Of a DNA stretch of 53,205 nt, positions 45,391 to 53,205 are shown in pieces. Positions within the stretch are counted from its first letter, which is position 1. Every line of letters starts with the position of its first letter. The DNA lies in assembly GCA_900317765.1 (NCBI GenBank), contig ONID01000001.1:1-53205 (forward strand), given 5' to 3'. The notes under the pieces are model-generated. The model saw only the letters and a list, made by a program, of their open reading frames with translations, made no database searches and had not been told where the DNA came from. The stretch is from an uncultured Eubacteriales bacterium. Its GTDB lineage: Bacteria; Bacillota; Clostridia; Oscillospirales; Acutalibacteraceae. The translations under genes were made by a program, and so were the position numbers.

Positions 45391-45794
45391 TCAAATAGTT
45401 GACGACGGTAAAACGAAGAATTAACAACCGTTCAAAAACAATTCAACATCCAATAATTCCCACCAATCGGAAGTTTTTGACGGCTTGACGTGGAGAATCC
45501 TGTAAAACCTGTGGAAAACTCTGTGGAAAAGGTTGATAACTCGCTGTAATATTGAAATATTCAGCAATATTAATTCCAAAACGTAATTATTAATACAGCA
45601 ATTACTATAAGTTTAAACAGTTTCAACAGAGTTTTCCACAATCATATGTTGAATTAAAGTGGAATTCGGGGGAAAGCCTTCCGGCTATTGAAAAAACAGT
45701 GGAAATATGTGGTAATCCATTCGGATTATTACAGTCCGTAACACGGTAGCTATGGAAAGAGCGATCAATTTATCAACAAGAGGGTTCAAATAAC
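45391..45794. other. Intergenic DnaA-box-like cluster downstream of gyrB
   Basis: This 404-bp AT-rich gap contains TGTGGAAAA twice, 12 bp apart (45510, 45522), the related TTGATAAC (45533), TTTTCCACA (45632) and TTATCAACA (45770). The doublet has the same spacing and nearly the same sequence as the pair upstream of dnaA. No gene is seen. It lies about 5.5 kb from oriC. Confidence 0.65.
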
Positions 45795-46931
45795 ATGGAC
45801 AACAAAAATTGTTCCGAGCCGTTGCAGACGATCAAGTATCTTCTGACAGAGCAGGATGACAGGCAGGCAATGAATTGCTTTCTGGATGATCTGTTCGATT
45901 CGATTTACAGCAAAAGAAAGTCCGGGAGACGGATGATCATCATTTCGATGGCCATTACGTTGCTGGCAACGCTGTTCTTAGTGATTCTCGACGGCATATC
46001 CAAACATTACCTTCTGGTTCTGTTTGTTGTACTTTTAGCGGCAATTGTGGCGGGATGGCGGTATATCAATCAGTTTTTGCTCAGGCTGGCCAATCAAGGC
46101 TCCATCAAAGCGAGGAAAGATGCGGGGGAATACGACGTCCCCACAGAGGCGGCGTTTTATGAAGACAGATTTACCGTTACCAACGGCGATAAACACGGCG
46201 TTGTTTCGTGGGAAGATGTTACGTCCGCTTTTGAAAATGCCGACGGTTTGTTTTTGATACATCAGAATTACGCTTATTTTTACATTCCGGCCCGTTTTTT
46301 TGATCAGGCGTCTGCGGAGTCGTTAAGGACATTTTTAGAAAATAAACTGGGGCAGAAATTCAGCGTGAAAGCGCCCATGCATATAGCTGACTGCGCGGCA
46401 AATGCCGGGGAAATCCGACAGACAACCGTTGACGCGGATGCGCCGAGATTCAGCTTTGCTTTTGAAATGAAGGGCAGCGAAATAACCAACATATCCGGCT
46501 ACAACGGAAGGATCATTCTGGCGGTTGTCGGTGCACTGCTCACTGTTGTCTGCGTGTGGTTTGCTGTCAGTTCCGTGATGGACGGCAATATTCGCCGTGC
46601 AGTATACGCTGCCGCAGTTTATGTCATTGTCGTGGCTGCCGGAGCATCCGGTTTTATACAAGCGCTCAAGTCGAGAGGGGATATTTCGGAGAACGTCACC
46701 CTGAATTGGTACGATGATCACGTGACCGTTCTTACTGAGAAAGACGACCAGATGATCAACCGTGTATCATATGGCAAGCTAAAGAAGCTCCGAAGACAAA
46801 AGAATCTGACAGCGGTGTTTTTCAAGGACAATACCTTCATCTATGTTCCTCATTCCGCTGCCAAAAATGACGACGAATTTGTTGAATGGGAAAATTTTTT
46901 GAGTAAAAAAATTGATAAATATTCCAAATAG
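45795..46931 (+). CDS. Membrane protein with two YcxB-like domains
   Basis: A 378-residue protein of unknown function built as a duplication. Each half has two membrane segments followed by a YcxB-like beta domain: first EAAFYEDRFTVTNGDKHGVV...LIHQNYAYFYIPARFF, then LNWYDDHVTVLTEKDDQMIN...FFKDNTFIYVPHSA. The YcxB C-terminal domain is cytoplasmic and uncharacterised. GAGGG precedes the ATG. It separates gyrB from gyrA, which are usually adjacent. Confidence 0.75.
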   Translation: MDNKNCSEPLQTIKYLLTEQDDRQAMNCFLDDLFDSIYSKRKSGRRMIIISMAITLLATLFLVILDGISKHYLLVLFVVLLAAIVAGWRYINQFLLRLANQGSIKARKDAGEYDVPTEAAFYEDRFTVTNGDKHGVVSWEDVTSAFENADGLFLIHQNYAYFYIPARFFDQASAESLRTFLENKLGQKFSVKAPMHIADCAANAGEIRQTTVDADAPRFSFAFEMKGSEITNISGYNGRIILAVVGALLTVVCVWFAVSSVMDGNIRRAVYAAAVYVIVVAAGASGFIQALKSRGDISENVTLNWYDDHVTVLTEKDDQMINRVSYGKLKKLRRQKNLTAVFFKDNTFIYVPHSAAKNDDEFVEWENFLSKKIDKYSK

Positions 46932-46984
46932 TAATATCATTGCTGATTATTACAAATATCAAAAGAATAGAGGAGACTCTCCCA

Positions 46985-47518
46985 ATGGACAATGCCGATT
47001 ACCAAGAGTTAAATAATGAATCATCTAAACCCGTCTTTCATATCATTGCAGAACAAAACTCCGATAATTTCCTGATTATCAATCTGATAAAATATTCGGT
47101 CTGGGTTGTATTAGCCGTTGCAGCTGCTTTGATATTATATGCGCTCATCAATTGGCTTGCAGACAATGTATCGGTTCAGTTTCTTATTGTCAGAATGCTG
47201 GTAATGTCATTCATCCCGATCATTGCGATGGGATTCTTGAGTTTTCTTGTCATGAAAGGCATGAGGTCTGTTTTCGGCAGAAAAGCGATCAATAGCAAAG
47301 TGGTCAGTTACAGCTTTTATGACGATCACTTTGAAATAATGACAGGAGGGAATACCAGAATCTTCAGATATGAAGAAATAAAACGGATGTACAGATTTCT
47401 GGATCATATAGTGCTGAGTATAAAAGGAATATCAAGACAATTCCTGCCGCCGCAGGTGTTTGAAAGCGATTTTCAAATGCTTAGTTTTGAAACGTTTATC
47501 AAAGTCAAGTTGAAATAA
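46985..47518 (+). CDS. YcxB-like membrane protein (single domain)
   Basis: A 177-residue protein with two membrane segments (about residues 37-57 and 66-90) and one YcxB-like domain (YSFYDDHFEIMTGGNTRIFR, ending FLPPQVFESDFQ). It is a paralogue of half of the upstream gene. ATG 46985 follows GAGGAG. It ends 29 bases before gyrA and may be co-transcribed with it. Confidence 0.75.
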   Translation: MDNADYQELNNESSKPVFHIIAEQNSDNFLIINLIKYSVWVVLAVAAALILYALINWLADNVSVQFLIVRMLVMSFIPIIAMGFLSFLVMKGMRSVFGRKAINSKVVSYSFYDDHFEIMTGGNTRIFRYEEIKRMYRFLDHIVLSIKGISRQFLPPQVFESDFQMLSFETFIKVKLK

Positions 47519-47547
47519 ATATTTTAGAAACAGGGAGATAACAGCCA

Positions 47548-50058
47548 ATGGAATATGAAGGTCATGAAAATCAGAAGATCATAGAGGTCGACATTAATCA
47601 CGAGATGAAGGATTCTTTTCTTGCTTACTCGATGTCGGTCATCGTTCAAAGAGCACTGCCTGATGTGCGGGACGGTCTGAAGCCGGTGCACAGGCGCATT
47701 CTTTATACAATGTTTGAGGACGGACTCTACCCGGAACGCGCTTACAAGAAGTGCGCCACCACCGTCGGTGCTGTGCTGGGTCGTTACCATCCGCACGGTG
47801 ATGCTTCCGTGTATGACGCTTTGGTACGTTTAGCACAGGATTTTTCCATGAGATACATGTTGGTGGACGGACACGGCAACTTCGGTTCCGTAGACGGTGA
47901 CCCGCCTGCTGCATATCGTTATACAGAGGCGAAGATGAGCAAAATTTCAATGGAAATGCTCACCGACATCGACAAGGAAACCGTAGATTTCACAAACAAC
48001 TTCGACGATTCGCATCAGGAACCGACGGTTCTTCCGTCGCGCTATCCCAACCTGCTGGTCAACGGTTCCACGGGTATCGCAGTCGGTATGGCGACCAATA
48101 TTGCTCCTCACAATTTGAGAGAGACCATTGACGCGGTGTGTCTGCTGCTGAAAAATCCGGACGCAACGCTGGACGAACTGATGGAATGTATTCAGGGACC
48201 GGACTTCCCGACAGGCGGTATTATTATGGGACGCTCCGGAATCCGTGCGGCATATGCCACAGGTCGCGGAAAGATTACGGTCAGGGCAAAGGCTGAAATT
48301 GTCGAACGTCCCAACGGACGCTATCAGATTGTCGTCACGGAACTTCCTTATCAGGTCAATAAAGCCCGTCTGATCGAGAGCATCAGCGACCTTGTCAAGG
48401 AAAAAAGGCTGGAAGGCATCAGCAATTGCGACGATCACTCCGATCGCGAGGGTATGAGAATTACGATCGACGTCAAGCGCGACGCGTCACCGAATGTGGT
48501 TCTGAATAATCTTTTCAAAAATACCCAGATGCAGATCACCTTCGGCGCCATCCATCTTGCCATTGTGGACGGCGTGCCGAGAACGCTCACACTCAAGCAG
48601 ATGCTGGAATATTATATCAAGCACCAGCTCGAAGTGATTCTTCGTCGCACAATCTATGACCTCAAAAAGGCAAAGGAACGCGCACACATATTAGAAGCAC
48701 TGAAAGTTGCGCTTGATTTTATTGATGAAGTCATAGCCATTCTGCGTTCATCAAAAAATATTCCCGAAGGAAAGCAGCGGCTCATGGATCGCTTCGGCTT
48801 CGACGAAGTACAGGCGCAGGCCATCGTGCAGATGCGTCTGGCACAGCTCACCGGCATGGAAAAGGAAAAGCTGGAAGCCGAGCTGAAGGCACTTCTGGAA
48901 AAAATCGAAGACTGCAACGACATCATTGCCCGCGAGGAACGCCGCCGCGACATCATTATTGAGGAGTCGCAGGAAATAGCCCGCAAATACGGCGACGAAC
49001 GACGCACAGCGATAGAAACGATTTCGGGTGAAATGGATATAGAAGACCTGATCAAGGAAGAAGACTGCGTCATCACCTTCACGGCGTTCGGCTATGTCAA
49101 GCGTCAGAAGCTCGACACCTATCAGCTTCAGCACAGAGGCGGCAGGGGAGTGAGCGGCATGGCAAGGCGTGAAGAGGATGTGCCGACAGAAATGTTCATC
49201 ACATCCACCCACGATTACGTCATGTTCTTCTCCGACCGGGGAAGGGTCTACCGGCTGAAGGGCTATGAAATCCCAGAGGGCTCCCGCTCATCAAAGGGCA
49301 TCAATATCGTCAACCTGCTTCCGCTTGAGGGAGACGAAAAGATCACAGAGATGATCCGCGTACAGAAACAGTATGAACATGAGATGTACCTTGTCATGGT
49401 GACAAAGAACGGTCTGATCAAGCGCACGGCTCTGAGTGAATTCGGAAATATCCGCAAGAAGGGACTGATCGCACTCAGCCTGCGCGATGATGATTCGCTT
49501 GTATGGACTCGTCTGACCAACGGCAGCAATGAACTGCTCGTCGCCACAAAGGGCGGATATTCCATTCGCTTCAACGAAAACGATGTGCGTGCGATGGGAC
49601 GCGGCGCAGCAGGCGTTCACGCCATCAGGCTGCGTGAAGGGGACGAGGTCATCGGCATGTCGATCCTGCGTGAAGGCGGCAGAGTGCTTACGGTGAGCGA
49701 TACCGGCTACGGCAGACTGACTCCCATTTCTGACTATCGTCTGCAAAGCCGCGGCGGAATGGGAATCAAGAATTACCGCGCAGAAAACGGCAATGTTGCC
49801 GCAATCCGTGTCGTTGACAATGACGACGACGTGATCATCATCAACAGCTCCGGCGTCATTATCCGCATTGCCGTCAGAGAAATCAGAGAATGTGCGCGTC
49901 CGAGTAAGGGCGTCCGCGTGATGAAGATCGAGGACGGCGGCAAGGTTGTCGCCTTGGCGCGTGTCAAGCACGAGGAAGGCGAACAGACTGACAGTGTGGT
50001 CAATACCGTAGAGGAAGAGCCGGCGGAAGATGGAGAAGCAAAGCAAACCGAAGATTAA
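47548..50058 (+). CDS. gyrA: DNA gyrase subunit A
   Basis: An 836-residue subunit that breaks and rejoins DNA. The quinolone-resistance region is [17 protein letters not shown], followed by the catalytic tyrosine in [11 protein letters not shown]. The C-terminal beta-pinwheel blades include the GyrA-box-like segment [11 protein letters not shown]. The last ~40 residues are acidic ([15 protein letters not shown]). GGGAGA precedes the ATG. Confidence 0.97.
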   Translation: MEYEGHENQKIIEVDINHEMKDSFLAYSMSVIVQRALPDVRDGLKPVHRRILYTMFEDGLYPERAYKKCATTVGAVLGRYHPHGDASVYDALVRLAQDFSMRYMLVDGHGNFGSVDGDPPAAYRYTEAKMSKISMEMLTDIDKETVDFTNNFDDSHQEPTVLPSRYPNLLVNGSTGIAVGMATNIAPHNLRETIDAVCLLLKNPDATLDELMECIQGPDFPTGGIIMGRSGIRAAYATGRGKITVRAKAEIVERPNGRYQIVVTELPYQVNKARLIESISDLVKEKRLEGISNCDDHSDREGMRITIDVKRDASPNVVLNNLFKNTQMQITFGAIHLAIVDGVPRTLTLKQMLEYYIKHQLEVILRRTIYDLKKAKERAHILEALKVALDFIDEVIAILRSSKNIPEGKQRLMDRFGFDEVQAQAIVQMRLAQLTGMEKEKLEAELKALLEKIEDCNDIIAREERRRDIIIEESQEIARKYGDERRTAIETISGEMDIEDLIKEEDCVITFTAFGYVKRQKLDTYQLQHRGGRGVSGMARREEDVPTEMFITSTHDYVMFFSDRGRVYRLKGYEIPEGSRSSKGINIVNLLPLEGDEKITEMIRVQKQYEHEMYLVMVTKNGLIKRTALSEFGNIRKKGLIALSLRDDDSLVWTRLTNGSNELLVATKGGYSIRFNENDVRAMGRGAAGVHAIRLREGDEVIGMSILREGGRVLTVSDTGYGRLTPISDYRLQSRGGMGIKNYRAENGNVAAIRVVDNDDDVIIINSSGVIIRIAVREIRECARPSKGVRVMKIEDGGKVVALARVKHEEGEQTDSVVNTVEEEPAEDGEAKQTED

Positions 50059-50061
50059 AAT

Positions 50062-50104
50062 AACGCCGCTTTTGATAGCGCGTGAATCGACTGATTCAGC
50101 GTTT
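50062..50104 (+). terminator. Possible gyrA terminator
   Basis: AACGC pairs with GCGTT around an inner TGAATC/GATTCA hairpin, then TTTTCC. The stem is interrupted and the T-run short. Confidence 0.4.
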
Positions 50105-50129
50105 TCCATAGTTGCCGTTGGTAGAACGT

Positions 50130-50182
50130 ACGGTACCGTCTGTCAATTGAAGATTGACATTTATTGCACCACTGTATAGTAT
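50130..50182 (+). promoter_or_regulatory. Promoter with two palindromic operator candidates
   Basis: TTGACA (50154-50159), 17 bp, TAGTAT (50177-50182). A perfect palindrome ACGGTACCGT (50130-50139) lies just upstream, and a 7-bp inverted repeat TGTCAAT/ATTGACA (50141-50147, 50153-50159) covers the -35. It drives the exported-protein/LytTR/DUF3021 operon. Confidence 0.6.
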
Positions 50183-50218
50183 ATAATTAACAAATTATTA
50201 AAAGGTTGTGCAATAAAA

Positions 50219-50965
50219 ATGAAAAGTAAGTCAAATTTCACCCTTCGCCGTGCAATGACGGTATGTCTCAGCGCTGTTCTGGCGCTGTGCCTTGTAATTC
50301 CTGCGTCAGGTTTTCGTGTGTTCGCTATGACGGATCCGCCTGCTTCGTGGACAGAGCTTGCGAAAAAGCATATTCCTCAGCACTTGCGTATTACGCTGCA
50401 CGGCATTGAAAAAAGGGAAGATTATTCGGTCGTAACCGGAAATGCCGAATGGGATGACGATGAAGAAATCACAGAATGTGAATTCAATCCGGGCGTATGG
50501 ATCGGAAATGCATACGCCAGATCAAAATGCACTGCCTGGACATTGGTCAAACGCACGGGAGACGCCGGAAACAGCATGCCGGAGGACGTCATGTACGATG
50601 CAAAAAACGGCGTATGCTCCAAGAGCTTTGAAATCGTATACCTTGAGGAAAATGAGGAAAACGAAGTCGAAGAGCTCGACTCAGGCGAGAGATATGCCCA
50701 TGGCGTGAAGATGAACGATAAGCTGAGATTCGCTATGACGTCGGTTGTGCAGACGAATGACTATGCCGGTGAATCTCCCGAGAGCGAAGCTGTCGAGTTT
50801 ACGCTTACAGAAGACGTGTTTGGCAAGACCTTTACCGCCGGAAGCAATTCAGATAACGAAGGCGGCGTATGTAAATGGTGCGGAGAGGTTCACAGCGGCT
50901 TCTTCGGAAGTATAAAAGGATTTTTCCACGATATTTTCTACTTCTTTGCGCATTTGTTCGATTGA
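50219..50965 (+). CDS. Exported protein with CxxCG...FFG-helix C-terminal motif
   Basis: A 248-residue secreted protein with a signal peptide (LRRAMTVCLSAVLALCLVIP...FAM, cleavage likely near residue 36). The mature part is beta-rich. The C-terminus has a short cysteine knuckle (CKWCGEVHSGFFG) followed by a hydrophobic helix (SIKGFFHDIFYFFAHLF). I recall this combined motif at the ends of various clostridial surface proteins, role unknown; it may serve as a sorting or membrane-binding tail. It is first in an operon with a LytTR regulator and DUF3021 protein. AAAGGTTG is a weak ribosome-binding site before the ATG. Confidence 0.7.
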   Translation: MKSKSNFTLRRAMTVCLSAVLALCLVIPASGFRVFAMTDPPASWTELAKKHIPQHLRITLHGIEKREDYSVVTGNAEWDDDEEITECEFNPGVWIGNAYARSKCTAWTLVKRTGDAGNSMPEDVMYDAKNGVCSKSFEIVYLEENEENEVEELDSGERYAHGVKMNDKLRFAMTSVVQTNDYAGESPESEAVEFTLTEDVFGKTFTAGSNSDNEGGVCKWCGEVHSGFFGSIKGFFHDIFYFFAHLFD

Positions 50966-50990
50966 TTTGAGTGTATAGGAGCTGGTGCCG

Positions 50991-51452
50991 GTGCCGTATG
51001 ATGTTTCCGTTGTGTTCAGGGAGGACAGTTCGTTACACTCCATTGAAATACAAATTTCCGCTCCCGAACGCTGCGAGCAGGTGAAAGAACTGCTGGCGAG
51101 ACTTTCCGAAAAAGAACGGTTTATCGATCTGCCGTCAGACGGCGGAAGGATTGTCCGCATGAGAACGGACAATATTATCCGGGTATGCAGCCAGAACCGG
51201 AAGAATTATGTCTACGCGGACAATGAGACAATATGGACGTCTTCGCCGATCAGCGAATTGTATGCCAAGCTGGGAAGCTGCTTTCTCCGTATTTCCAGGT
51301 TTGAAATCATCAATTTGGATAGGGCATTGTTTTTCGATTTTTCCATCGTCGGGGAGCTAAAAATTCTATTGGAGGGGAATCATACGGTGTATGCGTCCAG
51401 ACGGTATATCCCGGTGATCCGTGATTACCTGAAAGGAGGGAGGCATGAATGA
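50991..51452 (+). CDS. LytTR-family DNA-binding regulator without receiver domain
   Basis: A 153-residue protein. The C-terminal ~100 residues are a LytTR DNA-binding domain (CSQNRKNYVYADNETIWTS, then FLRISRFEIINLDRA). There is no response-regulator receiver; the N-terminal ~50 residues are a small unrecognised domain. Such stand-alone LytTR proteins are usually paired with a membrane protein that controls them, here DUF3021. The GTG at 50991, nine bases after AGGAG, is chosen; another GTG at 50985 is too close. Possible binding sites are the palindromes at 50130-50159. Confidence 0.88.
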   Translation: MPYDVSVVFREDSSLHSIEIQISAPERCEQVKELLARLSEKERFIDLPSDGGRIVRMRTDNIIRVCSQNRKNYVYADNETIWTSSPISELYAKLGSCFLRISRFEIINLDRALFFDFSIVGELKILLEGNHTVYASRRYIPVIRDYLKGGRHE

Positions 51453-51892
51453 AGAAGACGTTGAGCCGGATGCTGATCGGCTTTGTCGGCGGCGGTGTGA
51501 TAGGCAATCTGATGGTGCTGCTGACGTCGGATGAGAGCGGTGTATTCTGTTCCCGGCTATTGCTCCAAAAGGTGGGGAGTCTCTCGGGAGCGCTTGCGCT
51601 TCAGACGTTTTTATCCGCATTGATCGGCGCGGTAGGAATGGGCGGCATGTCGCTCTATGACTTTACAGAATTCTCTCTTGTCAGCGCGACCTTGATTCAT
51701 ATTGGCATGATTGAAACCGTATTCCTGCCGGTTGCCATGTTTCTGGGATGGATCAGTCCCTCTTTGACCGATATACTGGTGATGAGCGCGTGCATGCTGA
51801 TTGCGTTTGTCCTGATATGGCTGGCGATGTTTTTCCATTATAGACATGAGGCAAGACAGCTCAACCGGATCAATCCCAATCACAGAAACTGA
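51449..51892 (+). CDS. DUF3021 membrane protein
   Basis: A 147-residue protein with four membrane segments (GFVGGGVIGNLMVLL, LALQTFLSALIGAVGMGG, LVSATLIHIGMIETVFLPVA, ILVMSACMLIAFVLIWLAMF), matching DUF3021. It overlaps the LytTR gene by four bases. In known LytTR-DUF3021 pairs the membrane protein restrains the regulator. A terminator follows. Confidence 0.85.
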   Translation: MKKTLSRMLIGFVGGGVIGNLMVLLTSDESGVFCSRLLLQKVGSLSGALALQTFLSALIGAVGMGGMSLYDFTEFSLVSATLIHIGMIETVFLPVAMFLGWISPSLTDILVMSACMLIAFVLIWLAMFFHYRHEARQLNRINPNHRN

Positions 51893-51916
51893 TCCTTTTG
51901 GAGGTCAAAAAAAAAG

Positions 51917-51958
51917 AAAGCAGAAGAACGCTCGGAATGAGCCGCTCTTCTGCTTTTT
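51917..51958 (+). terminator. Bidirectional intrinsic terminator
   Basis: An 11-bp stem AAAGCAGAAGA/TCTTCTGCTTT (51917-51927 with 51946-51956) is flanked by an A-run and T's, between converging genes. Confidence 0.85.
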
Positions 51959-51971
51959 GATTTATAGTTTA

Positions 51972-52721
51972 TTACAGCTTCGTGCCGCATTCGCCGCAGA
52001 ATTTCATATCCGCGTCGTTCTGATAGCCGCATTTCGGGCATTTGCCGGTTTTTGTCTGCAAGGGGGCGCCGCATTCGCCGCAGAATTTCAGACCTGCCGC
52101 CACGCTGGCGCCGCAGCTCGGGCATTTCTGCATGTTGAGAGGAGCGCCGCAGTTGTTGCAGAACTTGCCGTTGCCGGCGGGCTTGCCGCACTCAGGACAG
52201 ACAGTGGTGCGGTTTTCGATTTTGCCCTTCCAGACCTGCGCGTTTTCCGCCGCCTGATCAATATTGCGCCGCATAGCCTCGCTGCGGGCTTTTGCGACAT
52301 AACCGGCTTCCCTGGGAGCGCAGTCGGTGCAAAGCTCCTCGTCCTCATTCCAGCAGTCGGAACAGACCCATTTGTTGCAGGAAGGGCATTTCAGAAACTG
52401 GGAACGCACTTCCTCCTGCGCCGCGTCGAATGCCTTCTCGTATTCCTTGCGCCACTCGGGAGAGCGTCCCTCAAACCGGTTGCCGACAGCGTCGCTGCCG
52501 CGTTCCAGCGCATAGCCGATATCACCTGCGGCACCGCCGATCATTCTTCCCACAGCCGAAGCAAGTCTGCCGAAGCTCCTTGAGTTTTGCTGTTTTTTGT
52601 ATGTGGAGGAAGGAATAAATGTACTTTTGACACCGTTTCCGCAGCAGTCGCAGAAAAATTCAAATTGAAACCCGGCTTCAGTGGAAAGATCGTTGTAATT
52701 TCTCGTGAATGAGTGCAACAT
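51972..52721 (-). CDS. Multi-zinc-ribbon protein
   Basis: A 249-residue cytoplasmic protein. An N-terminal CDCCG knuckle precedes a Ser/Gly-rich stretch and a coiled helix. A central cysteine cluster (CPSCNKWVCSDCW, CTDC) is followed by three zinc ribbons at the C-terminus (CPECGKPAGNGKFCNNCG, CPSCGASVAAGLKFCGECG, CPKCGYQNDADMKFCGECG). No catalytic domain is visible. GGAGAGG precedes the ATG, and its TTGACA-18-TAAAAT promoter is divergent from the DUF1836 promoter. Confidence 0.8.
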   Translation of the reverse strand: MLHSFTRNYNDLSTEAGFQFEFFCDCCGNGVKSTFIPSSTYKKQQNSRSFGRLASAVGRMIGGAAGDIGYALERGSDAVGNRFEGRSPEWRKEYEKAFDAAQEEVRSQFLKCPSCNKWVCSDCWNEDEELCTDCAPREAGYVAKARSEAMRRNIDQAAENAQVWKGKIENRTTVCPECGKPAGNGKFCNNCGAPLNMQKCPSCGASVAAGLKFCGECGAPLQTKTGKCPKCGYQNDADMKFCGECGTKL

Positions 52722-52757
52722 AATAAAATAACCTCTCCTTTATATTCATATGTCTTC

Positions 52758-52787
52758 ATTTTATCAAACAAATGTATGTTTTGTCAA
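52758..52787 (-). promoter_or_regulatory. Promoter of the multi-zinc-ribbon gene
   Basis: On the minus strand TTGACA (52782-52787), 18 bp, TAAAAT (52758-52763). Confidence 0.55.
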
Positions 52788-52838
52788 TAGAGGGGGATTT
52801 TTTTTCGTGTTAATAAATTTAAAAAAAATTCATAAAAA

Positions 52839-52887
52839 ATCATATAACTGCTATTGACAATCATATGAACCTGTAATATAATCATAT
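52839..52887 (+). promoter_or_regulatory. Consensus promoter overlapped by three 21-bp-spaced repeats
   Basis: TTGACA (52854-52859), 17 bp, TATAAT (52877-52882) is a perfect promoter. ATCATAT occurs at 52839, 52860 and 52881, exactly 21 bp apart, flanking and overlapping it. This looks like an operator array for a repressor. Confidence 0.7.
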
Positions 52888-52927
52888 CAATACCACTTAA
52901 AATCAATTAAACCCGAAGGTGAATCAA

Positions 52928-53205
52928 TTGACATATGGTAAACAGGATCTGATAGATTTTGAAGCGATACGTCCGGCTTTTGCCGTGACAGGAGGACTGA
53001 TGCTCTCGCAGGTGGTGGAAATGACCGGTCTCGGCGGCTCCACCATACAGAATTGGATCAAACGGGGCTGGATCATGTCTCCGGTTGACAAGAAATACAG
53101 CGAGCGGCAGGTGGCCCGGATACTTATCATCGACATGCTGCGCAAATCCATGCAGCTGGAAAACATTCTCCAACTCATGGAATGCGTCAACGGCGATGTG
53201 GAAGA
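52928..53205 (+). CDS. DUF1836 domain regulator (partial, runs off the window)
   Basis: The first 92 residues of a DUF1836 protein. A MerR-like helix-turn-helix is visible (LSQVVEMTGLGGSTIQNWIK, then the YSERQVARILIIDMLR helix). The start is TTG 52928, six bases after GAAGGTG. The family is thought to act in transcription control in Firmicutes. The gene is cut by the right edge of the window. The perfect, repeat-covered promoter suggests autoregulation. Confidence 0.8.
   Translation, partial: MTYGKQDLIDFEAIRPAFAVTGGLMLSQVVEMTGLGGSTIQNWIKRGWIMSPVDKKYSERQVARILIIDMLRKSMQLENILQLMECVNGDVE

Noticed and set aside
46717..46726. Further parS-like CACGTG near 46.7 kb
   Set aside because: Only the CACGTG core is present; the flanking TGTTT/AAACA arms are absent.
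49291..50109. 272-codon minus-strand frame over gyrA
   Set aside because: It is antisense to the conserved GyrA C-terminal domain and has no start signal or recognisable domain.

Overview
The window is a replication-origin region from a low-to-moderate-GC Gram-positive bacterium of the Clostridia. It is most likely a Ruminococcus-like member of the Oscillospiraceae/Ruminococcaceae. The evidence is the canonical Firmicutes order rpmH-rnpA-yidD-yidC-jag-mnmE-mnmG-rsmG-parA-parB on one side and dnaA-dnaN-S4-recF-remB-gyrB-gyrA on the other, purine-rich Shine-Dalgarno sites, many TTG/GTG starts, and families typical of gut Clostridia (DUF4358/MBOAT/DHHW, DUF1836, LytTR-DUF3021). The species cannot be named from the sequence alone.

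The origin lies at about 37.9-40.2 kb. DnaA boxes flank dnaA, and the dnaA-dnaN spacer holds a DnaA box, a short GC patch, a CTACTGCTACTACT trio-like tract and an AT-rich unwinding region. Core genes left of the origin are on the minus strand and those right of it on the plus strand, so both arms are transcribed with the fork. Three identical 16-bp parS sites lie beside or inside the parAB/mnmG/mnmE genes. A further cluster of DnaA-box-like sites lies downstream of gyrB.

From left to right: the window opens on the leader and tandem perfect promoters of a minus-strand rRNA operon (1-318). Next is a plus-strand cassette for O-acylation of a surface polymer (SGNH, DUF4358, MBOAT, DHHW; 478-4392) and a hydrolase remnant. 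From 4.7 to 13.3 kb there are mixed housekeeping and accessory genes: ATP-grasp, CapA, a COG2426 membrane protein, acyl-ACP thioesterase, a pentapeptide-like protein, a lipoprotein, an OGG-type glycosylase, an M14 carboxypeptidase and a Nudix hydrolase. From 13.4 to 25.8 kb there is an accessory block of single-pass membrane proteins. Several have an N-terminal zinc ribbon and a small extracytoplasmic 'G-x-W' beta domain, with Ser/Asp-rich linkers or tails. This is the least understood part of the window.

From 26.0 to 37.9 kb come queT, an MGMT-type alkyltransferase, a CBS/CorC protein with a 25-codon upstream ORF, parB, parA, rsmG, mnmG, mnmE, jag, yidC, yidD, rnpA and rpmH. From 38.2 to 50.1 kb are dnaA, dnaN, the S4 protein, recF, remB, gyrB, two YcxB-like membrane genes and gyrA. 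The right end holds an exported protein with a LytTR-DUF3021 regulatory pair, a multi-zinc-ribbon protein and the start of a DUF1836 regulator.

All functional names come from recognising motifs by eye; no search was run. Start sites were moved from the longest frame wherever a Shine-Dalgarno site supported a different start.
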